Origin: Symsagittifera roscoffensis
Taxonomy: Eukaryota > Xenacoelomorpha > Acoela > Convolutidae
Length of the DNA stretch: 39,496 nucleotides
Assembly (NCBI RefSeq): GCF_963678635.1
Contig: NW_026970679.1
Span: forward strand, 1-39,496
Reading direction: 5' to 3'
Below, one piece after another: positions 32,631-39,496 of the stretch. Every line of letters starts with the position of its first letter. The first letter of the stretch is position 1. The translations under genes were made by a program, and so were the position numbers. The notes below the pieces were generated by a model, which searched no databases, was not told the DNA's origin, and saw nothing but the letters and a program-made list of their open reading frames with translations.

Positions 32631-33310
32631 CTTGATATTGGCGTAAACCAAACAGATTCAAGCAACATGATTCATTTATTGCGTTTAAAATTATCAGTTT
32701 TGGGCCCCAAATGTTTCTTCTGTCTTAGAGTGAAAAATTTTCGCAAACCAATTGTTGATCGCTATTGTAATTCGACAAACTAGTGTTTACCATTTGCACT
32801 CTGGCTTCGACGAATTAAGCAACAACAAAGTTTCATTTGGAATATCGTAAAAAATATATTTTATACCAACATTTTGATCATTTTGATTGAAGGATAATGT
32901 AAACAAAAAGCAATCAAAAGACATCAATTAAAATACAAAAATGTGCAAAACTCAAAAAATTCATTAGAAGTTTTTATTTACTTTTGTTCTAAATGATGAG
33001 AGAAAGTAAAAATTTAAAATCCAATTGTTCGGATAAAATTAAATCTAAAAAAATGATTGAAATTTGTTCGAAAAAAAAAACACAAATATCAAAACAAAAA
33101 ACAATGAAATAATACCTTCTATTCTTTTTGAATCAAAAAATAATTAAGGCTGATTAAGGTTTATAAAAACTGGAGGTCTTTAAATTTTTTAGACTTAATT
33201 TGTTTAAAACGGTAGGGAAAAAGTTATAGATGGCTTTGCTTCAGTAAAAGAATTTACACCCGAAGTCTTTCTACATACCGATTTGAAACATAGAACAGTT
33301 TCCATAAGAA
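32631..33310. other. AT-rich stretch downstream of the NERD-like gene
   Basis: No coding frame was seen. On the minus strand, AATAAA (plus TTTATT near 32973) could be a polyadenylation signal for the gene ending at 33311. I found no exon with Walker B-like or helicase motifs here. Confidence 0.4.
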
Positions 33311-34540
33311 CTAACTTAAATTAAGAACGGAAACTCCAGTTGACGAAAGAAAGTGCTCCAGCCGTTTGTTGAGATCAGAACCAGTGAACATCTTTCCGTT
33401 GCAGACAACAACTTTTTTTGTGCTTCGGCCGGGACTCTGTTTTCCCAACTTGTCAGCAAGTTTAGCAAGAAACACGAGAAGCATTGTTTTCCCTGATCCC
33501 TTGCATCCCCTAACAAGCAGTCTCAAACCACCTAGGCTGGGGTTCTGTAAATGATCATTTACTTTGGATATTATACTTAGTTGTTCTGCAGTCCAGATTA
33601 TAAAACGTTCCTTCTTTCTCGATCCAGTTTTTGTCAGCGAGAGTTCTTCTAGGGTTGCTTTAGTAGCCTGATCTTTCACAAACTCATCGAATTGCTTCTT
33701 GTTTTTATTAGCCGCTTGAATGTAGTTTTTGCTAATTTCATCGTGAATTAAAGCTATTGAGCTTTCTAGGCTGTTTAGCGCCACCAACCGCGCAACTAAA
33801 ACGTCAAACTTTTCTCTGAGGTTCGGATCGAAGTCTGGAATTCCCTTTAATTTTGCTTTCCAAGCAGAAGAAAAAGAATCAGACTTCAAATCTGCTTTTG
33901 CAAGAACTAAAACTCTGCCTCCAAGTTGATCTGTTGTTAGGCGACGCTCAAACTTGGCCTTATTGTCATCAAACAGATGACAATAAACAGAATGTATCGG
34001 AACAAAAGCTGTTGAACTTTGATCGCCAAATAGCATGAGGCTTTTGATGAAACTGCAATGACGTTTGAAGTCTTCTTGGATTTTTTGTGGAGTCAATCCC
34101 TTGCCTCCTTGAGATTTTATGTTGAACACAAAAACTCCTTTGGTCGGATGAAGTAAGACTTGGTCAATTTCTACCTTTGCTGATGGTGTGTCAAATAATT
34201 TGGAACCATCTACATTCGGAAGAACCATAATTCCATCCTGCATGTTATCATTATTGTTCATAAACAATTGGTAGATTCGAATTTCGCCCTCCTCACCTTT
34301 TTGAAGATATTTAAATTCGATTTGCAGCTTCGAAGACATCTGAGTTTGTTTAAGAAACAATCTAGGTAATCTAGCTATAGGAACTGATGTTACATTTCCC
34401 ACGTTTTTCCATCCAGGATACTGGAATCGTACAATTTCCAACAGAGTCTGATTATCGCTAAAAGGGACTCTGTGCTTTCCTGGCAAATCGAATTCGAAAC
34501 TATCAAGTTCTTGAAACAAATCGCTTGTAGAATTATCCAT
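33311..34540 (-). CDS. NERD-like nuclease domain plus P-loop NTPase fragment (409 aa)
   Basis: The first in-frame ATG is at 34540 in a strong context (GGCGATGG); the frame is open further upstream but only with non-ATG codons. Counting from an upstream TTG at 34612, the NERD-like part includes Gly-Glu at 109-110, KVEIDQVLLHPTKGVFVFNI at 146-165 and Lys166. The E-x-K position of this nuclease fold reads N-I-K, so a catalytic Glu may be missing. At 340-376 comes WTAEQLSIISKV and the Walker A loop GCKGSGKT, as in NERD-helicase proteins. No Walker B follows, and the frame ends at TAG 57 residues after the loop. GTTAGT (33315-33310) overlaps the stop and could be a splice donor, so this may be a first exon. 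GC content is well above the surroundings. Most likely a host gene or a gene captured from bacteria; function unknown. Confidence 0.65.
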   Translation of the reverse strand: MDNSTSDLFQELDSFEFDLPGKHRVPFSDNQTLLEIVRFQYPGWKNVGNVTSVPIARLPRLFLKQTQMSSKLQIEFKYLQKGEEGEIRIYQLFMNNNDNMQDGIMVLPNVDGSKLFDTPSAKVEIDQVLLHPTKGVFVFNIKSQGGKGLTPQKIQEDFKRHCSFIKSLMLFGDQSSTAFVPIHSVYCHLFDDNKAKFERRLTTDQLGGRVLVLAKADLKSDSFSSAWKAKLKGIPDFDPNLREKFDVLVARLVALNSLESSIALIHDEISKNYIQAANKNKKQFDEFVKDQATKATLEELSLTKTGSRKKERFIIWTAEQLSIISKVNDHLQNPSLGGLRLLVRGCKGSGKTMLLVFLAKLADKLGKQSPGRSTKKVVVCNGKMFTGSDLNKRLEHFLSSTGVSVLNLS

Positions 34541-34639
34541 CGCCTCAAGTTTTTGATTTGGAAAAGCTATACAATAACTTTGCGATAACTTAAAAGCTTT
34601 AAACTTTGTCAAAGAATTACAACAGTGCGTAGAACATTT

Positions 34640-35225
34640 GCTTTTTATCTTTAATGGAGCACGTTTACTTTTTTAATTTTAGCAAAACTTGCGCAGCGTA
34701 TTGAGTTGATTTGAAGTTGAACGATGTATACGATAATTTTGCTGAAAATAATAGTCAAATAAAATCAAACAAAAAAAGAAACTTAACGACAAAAGTCTCT
34801 TGTTTGTAATAAATTAGTTTTTTTTCTGTTACGTTTTAAGGCACTATATATAAACTCATTCGCATTCTATCTTAGTGGAGCACGCATACTTTTTATGAGC
34901 AAAAATTGCTCAACTTTAATGTATAAGTTTGAAGACAAACGGCATATACGACGATTTTATTGAAATTAATAAACTAGTAATATTAAATCAAGAAACAAAA
35001 AATTTAACGACTTAAGTTTCTTGTTTGTAATAAATGATTTTTTTTGTTACTTGATGAGGCAGTATATAGAAACTCGTTCGCATTTTATCTTCAAAGGAGC
35101 ACGTTCACTTTTTTATTATCAGCAACGATTTGCTCAACCTTAATGTGTTTATTTGAAAATAAGCGTCATAAAGGACGATTTTGTCGAATACTATAGTCAT
35201 ATGATATTACATCAAAAATCAAAGT
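34640..35225. repeat. ~220-bp degenerate tandem repeat with TATA-like boxes
   Basis: GGAGCACG starts at 34656, 34877 and 35096 (221 and 219 bp apart). Each start is preceded by a TTTATCTT or CTATCTTA-like stretch and followed by an ACTTTTT run and GCTCAAC. Two copies contain TATATATAAACTCATTCGCA (34846) or TATATAGAAACTCGTTCGCA (35063) just before the next unit. The array sits 30-100 bp upstream of the minus-strand NERD-like ORF, so it may include its promoter or promoters for plus-strand transcripts. Confidence 0.75.
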
Positions 35226-36196
35226 TTTATTGAATGAAGTCATTTGTGAGTCTTAACTGTTTTTTCAAAAATCAGAAGAAAAAAAAACAGTTTGCGTTTG
35301 TTTTCTTACTTTTGCAATTGTAATCTGATCTCGTTGAATGTTTTCTTGAAATCAATCTCCGCAATCGCTCAATTAGTTTTGTTCACAAAAACTTTTATTT
35401 AACATAGAGCAAATCTAGTTTGAAGACTGCAGTGTGCAGGATTAATTTTTCCATGGTTTTGAACAAAATGTCATGAAAAACGAGCTTATTGTGCTGCTTT
35501 TAATCTAAAAAAATTTACCGATTGTTTGAAAAAAGCTGGAATTGTCAGCTGTTACAATTGGTAGACGGATATTAAAAAGACCACGATTAGCAACCGAACA
35601 CTAGAAAATTGACCCTAAAAATCAAGAAATAAAAGGAAGACACATAGTGACGAAACACATTGATCTTATTTTTGCTAAGGCCCAAAATTTGCAATATTTC
35701 CGTAATCATCAAAAATTTTAAAAATTTTTTTAAAAAATCGAAGAAGAAAAATTTAGTGTAACAAACATGAAAGTGTCACACATAATAAACATTTCAAAAA
35801 TTAAAAACTAAAATAGCTCGGATAACTAAGTTCCAGATCTTAGAGCAGTAATGCCAGCATCCTATTTAAAAAAAAAACTGCCTCAAAAAATTATCTTGAA
35901 AAAGAGCATCGAAACTTTCAATAATTTGCTCAAATGGTTCTCTCAATTTTACTTTTTACACGACAAAAACGTTTTACTCTTTCGAAATTTTAACGTTTTT
36001 TGAAAAAAGACCACTCAAACTATCAATTGGGAGGCAATTCAAATTTTTTGATCTGAAATAGACAAAATTTAAAATTTTTACACGTCGAAAAAGCTTGAAA
36101 GCCCTTAAACTGAGCAAATACTATTTAACTTTACAGCAAACTGTTGATTGAAGTTTCTTTTGATATGAAATACAAAAACCGTTTTAAAAATTGACG

Positions 36197-36232
36197 CCTA
36201 GTCAGTTTTTTTTCCTGAATAATTTGACTAGG
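36197..36232. repeat. Perfect 8-bp inverted repeat
   Basis: CCTAGTCA (36197-36204) pairs with TGACTAGG (36225-36232) across a 20-base T-rich loop. It could be a small hairpin; no associated element was seen. Confidence 0.5.
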
Positions 36233-39096
36233 TAACGGCGGAATATAAATGACAGAATCACTAACCAACATAATTAAAATCTTCCTTTTTGTTTTTTTTC
36301 TCAAAATTTTGATCATAAAAAAAACTTTTTTAATAGTTTTTTTAAGTCTTAAGTTACTACAAGAAAAGTATTTTAGAAAGCAGATCTGTTATTCGTTAGG
36401 ACAAGTACGAATTTTGAAACTGAAAACAATGCACAAACCTATTTTTGTAACATGTACAAATTTTTTGACAAAACTGCCTACTAAGCTTTTTAGCCAAATG
36501 AGACAATTTTGAAATATAATTTCCAGTCTTATGCTATTGACTGTCAAACTATACGTATTTAGATGAAAAAAGTATGGTTGATTTGAATCTCCCAATTAAT
36601 TTTTTTTATGTTGAAATGATTATCGCTCGAAACTCAATAATAAATAATTTACAAACTACGTCTGTTTTTTGGATTAAAACACCACTCGGATTTAAAGTAC
36701 ATTTATTTGGTACTCTACGACTAATGCGCAGTTTATTGATAAAAAAAACACTGACTAGCACAGTTTTTTTGACGCAGAGTGTTAACTGCGATAACGCCTG
36801 CACAAAAAAAAAGATTCATGTCTACTTTTGTCTAGATGAAGCTCAAACACAATTTATAAAAAAGAACCATACACTGCCATAAAAAAAACTTTAGACAAAT
36901 TTCAAAGATGTGTCTGTCACAAACAGAAATAAAGCAAACCAATGAGTTGTATGAATATGGTACGAATAGCGGAAAACCGATAAGCCACGTAGCAAAAACA
37001 GTATTTGTAGAAAGTTTGAATCTTACATCAAAAATTTTGGAGTGTGCCTATTCACCTCAATGAAAGGGTAGAAATTAATTTATCAAACTCATAAAAAACA
37101 AAACCTAAATTTCAAAAAACAGAGTTGATCGAAAATTGAAAATCAAAAATTCTAGAAACAACTTAAATTTTTTATTAAAACGACTTTTTTCTAATAATTT
37201 TACGTTCAAAGTTGACAAAGTAGGCAGCATTCTTGCGCATACTGCTAAATAACATGTACAAATAAACAAATTAATGGGGCCAGGAACAAGATCAAGACGA
37301 ACAAACGAATCGTTGTTAGCTTTCGTTTTTCCAAATTTTTTGATATCAAGTCCATTTTGATATCAAGCACTTATCAGGCAATAAAATGGGTTGATCTTTA
37401 CAATTTTATTCCAAAAAAACAATAGTTAACAACGATTAGTTTCTTTTTTTTCGATTTGGAAAAAGTCGACAACCTTGTATTAAATCAATTATCAAATTGT
37501 CCACCAGCAAAGTTTATTGAAACTAAGTATTTTAAACTTATTCCATCTTGAAATGCTGCCAGGAAAACCTACGAAAAGCCATTTAAAGGCTTTTGAAAAA
37601 CTTCTATCCATCTTCTTTAAAAAGAAACATAGTAAATGCAGTTTGTCTTCACTTTCACGACTCTCAATCATTATGCGTACAAATTTAGTTGCTTTCGAGG
37701 TAATTTTCGGGATGTTTTTTGATTTCAAAAAAACTATGATACTAACTAATGCTATTTTTTTCAAGCAAAAGCTTTTCAATTTTCTCATATTTTTTTTGCT
37801 TTCCATTAGAAATAGCGTAAAATGTTGATATTAAAAAGACAATTGCAGAAAAATTAAACGAGAAAATTTCAATAGTAAATTATTAATTAAATTCCCCTGA
37901 AACTAACGGTTTGTGGGGTTGCTAGTGCGACTGTAGATTACTGTAAAACTGACAGATATTTTTCTTGAGTGCAAACTTTTAGCACAAAATGTGCAAAAAC
38001 AGTTTTTCAATTAACTGGAAAAAAGTATGATTCTACGAAACTTTTTTTTCTTAAAACGGCAAAATTCAAGATAAATCAATTTTACCGAAATTCGAAATCC
38101 AGATTTGATATCCAAAATCAACTCAATTCGGTTGCTCTCAAAAAAGTGTTCATTTAATCAACATGAAACGAACGAAAAATGGGGGCAAACAAAAGTTGAA
38201 TGTACTGGATAGATTTTCTGTGAAATTGTATTGACGCCGAAGATAAGGCGTTATCTCCAGATATGTACTGATGCAAAAGGTAAAATATAAACTTCAAAAT
38301 ACGACAAAACGCCATCGATAGAATATTTGTCGAATCAATGGCTAATTCAACGTCCAAAAACACAAAAACGTTTTTACGAGGGTAACCAATAAAAATAACA
38401 TTTCCGTAGCATACTAATCTACTATTTCAATCAATTTTTTAGTCTTGCATTATTCATGCCGTTTTCGTGAAAATGAGTTTGGTACAAAAACTGGTCAAAT
38501 TCTCAAAAATTGAACTATTCGCAAATCTATTGATTTTTTACAACTAAAAATGGACTAGGATAGCCCATTCAGGAGACTCAGCTTATGCAGGAGATACGTT
38601 GAGACACTGTTAATCTGTTTAATTCGGTTATCTCCAATTTGGCGTGGAAATTTTGGAGAAAATTCAAAAAGTTTTCAAAAAGTGGGGAAGTTTTTGATAA
38701 ATGCACAATTTTTAAGAAGATAATTTTTTTCTGCCCATTTGTGCAGAGATAAACTGCAAGTCATGTTTTTAATTGAAATTGTTATACAAGAATAGGCAGG
38801 GTAATTTTTAAGAAAAGTATACTTCTTCCTTTCAAAACTTCCAAACCTGGAAATTTTTTTAGGCCAAATTTTTTTCTACGAATTGATTTTTTTAATCGAT
38901 CGAACGCTTCATACCAAACTTGGCAAAAATACTTTTATAAAGAAGAAACACTTTCTTAATCCTTGGCAAAACACTTTTTTATTCCTTTGAATTAAAAGCG
39001 TTTAAAGCTTTTTTGAAAGCTCAGTTTCAGAGATGGCAGGGTACTTATTGAGAAAAAAAATGATTAAAACCTTATCTTCGGCTGAAAAAATTGAAG

Positions 39097-39130
39097 GCCA
39101 TAAAATTTTGAGAGCCATAAAATTGTGAGA
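39097..39130. repeat. 17-bp tandem duplication
   Basis: GCCATAAAATTTTGAGA is followed directly by GCCATAAAATTGTGAGA with one mismatch. Confidence 0.7.
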
Positions 39131-39496
39131 GGCAAAAAAGTGGTTAGGGGGTTATGCATTAACACATGAGAATAGCCGCTCTTTCCCTTGTTATCATTTT
39201 TTTGATAGTCAATGACGCAGTTTTTGACAAAGAAATTTTTCATAAAAAGTAAAGAAAATTTCTAAAACTAAATTCTTTGCGCTTTTGTATTACCTGATAT
39301 TATTTTTAAAAAATTTTTCGATCAAGTGCATTTTTGATTTTTGTAAGTGAGAAGATGTAGAGTGTACACAAAAATTTAACGACCACACAAGTTGAAGATG
39401 CCTGATTCCTGTAATCAATTTGGTCAAAAAATTGACCGATGCCCGATATCTATACAATTTAAATTTATAAATTAGATTAATTTCGAGCGGTTTAAA

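Larger units (their letters stand above)
35226..39496. other. AT-rich intergenic DNA without supportable gene
   Basis: Frames of 60-104 codons occur on both strands, but they are Lys/Phe/Ile/Asn-rich, overlap on opposite strands and show no motif. Small structures are an inverted repeat AACTGTTTTTT/AAAAAACAGTT near 35257-35296, a hairpin at 36197-36232, a doubled TTTTGATATCAAG near 37340-37366 and a 17-bp direct repeat at 39097-39130. No RNA gene or retroelement was recognised. Confidence 0.5.

Noticed and set aside
36131-38363. Several 60-104 codon frames on both strands
   Set aside because: Opposite-strand pairs overlap, composition follows AT-richness and no motif or start context supports them.

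Overview
The window looks like a transposon-dense, AT-rich, non-coding-heavy stretch of an invertebrate animal genome. The evidence is eukaryotic retroelements, long intergenic DNA, no operons, and a candidate gene with a Kozak-type start and a splice-donor-like end. I cannot name the species. Only one reading frame is a complete mobile-element gene (a Ty1/copia polyprotein). One more is a plausible host gene fragment, on the minus strand at 33.3-34.5 kb. Most other coding-like sequence is decayed retroelement.

Layout. 40-1159: copy A of a ~1.1 kb dispersed repeat; copy B is at 31489-32630 in the same orientation. 1160-2740: AT-rich spacer, the second half dense in the motif GTTTCAG. 2741-15058: head-to-tail array of seven ~0.98 or ~1.2 kb units with discrete ends, three short units followed by four long ones; the long type carries an extra 219 bp. 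The seventh unit is split by a young full-length copia element (9778-14312) with 194-bp LTRs differing at one base and a 5-bp target duplication AAAGG.

15059-30.1 kb: two directly repeated Ty3/gypsy-like elements, both decayed. Element 1 (15059-17436) lost about 4.2 kb, joining its gag nucleocapsid region to the integrase core, and also lost everything after integrase. Element 2 (17791 onward) keeps gag, protease, RT, RNase H, integrase and an env-like glycoprotein region (to about 26.75 kb), all with stops and frameshifts. Each internal region starts directly after the same end sequence that closes the tandem unit. The tandem unit may therefore be the LTR of this family.

26.86-30.13 kb: an unusual region behind env. 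It holds tandemly repeated, decaying copies of an unknown ~80-aa module, followed by tandem copies of a cysteine-rich RING/zinc-ribbon-like ORF. 30.15-30.55 kb has TATA and AATAAA signals like an LTR or promoter. 30.8-31.3 kb is a broken coding relic with a coiled-coil-like tail.

33311-34540 (minus): a protein joining a NERD-type nuclease-like domain to a P-loop NTPase start, truncated or continuing across an intron. Just upstream of it lies a ~220-bp tandem repeat with TATA-like boxes. 35.2-39.5 kb is AT-rich with no gene I can support, only a few small inverted and direct repeats.
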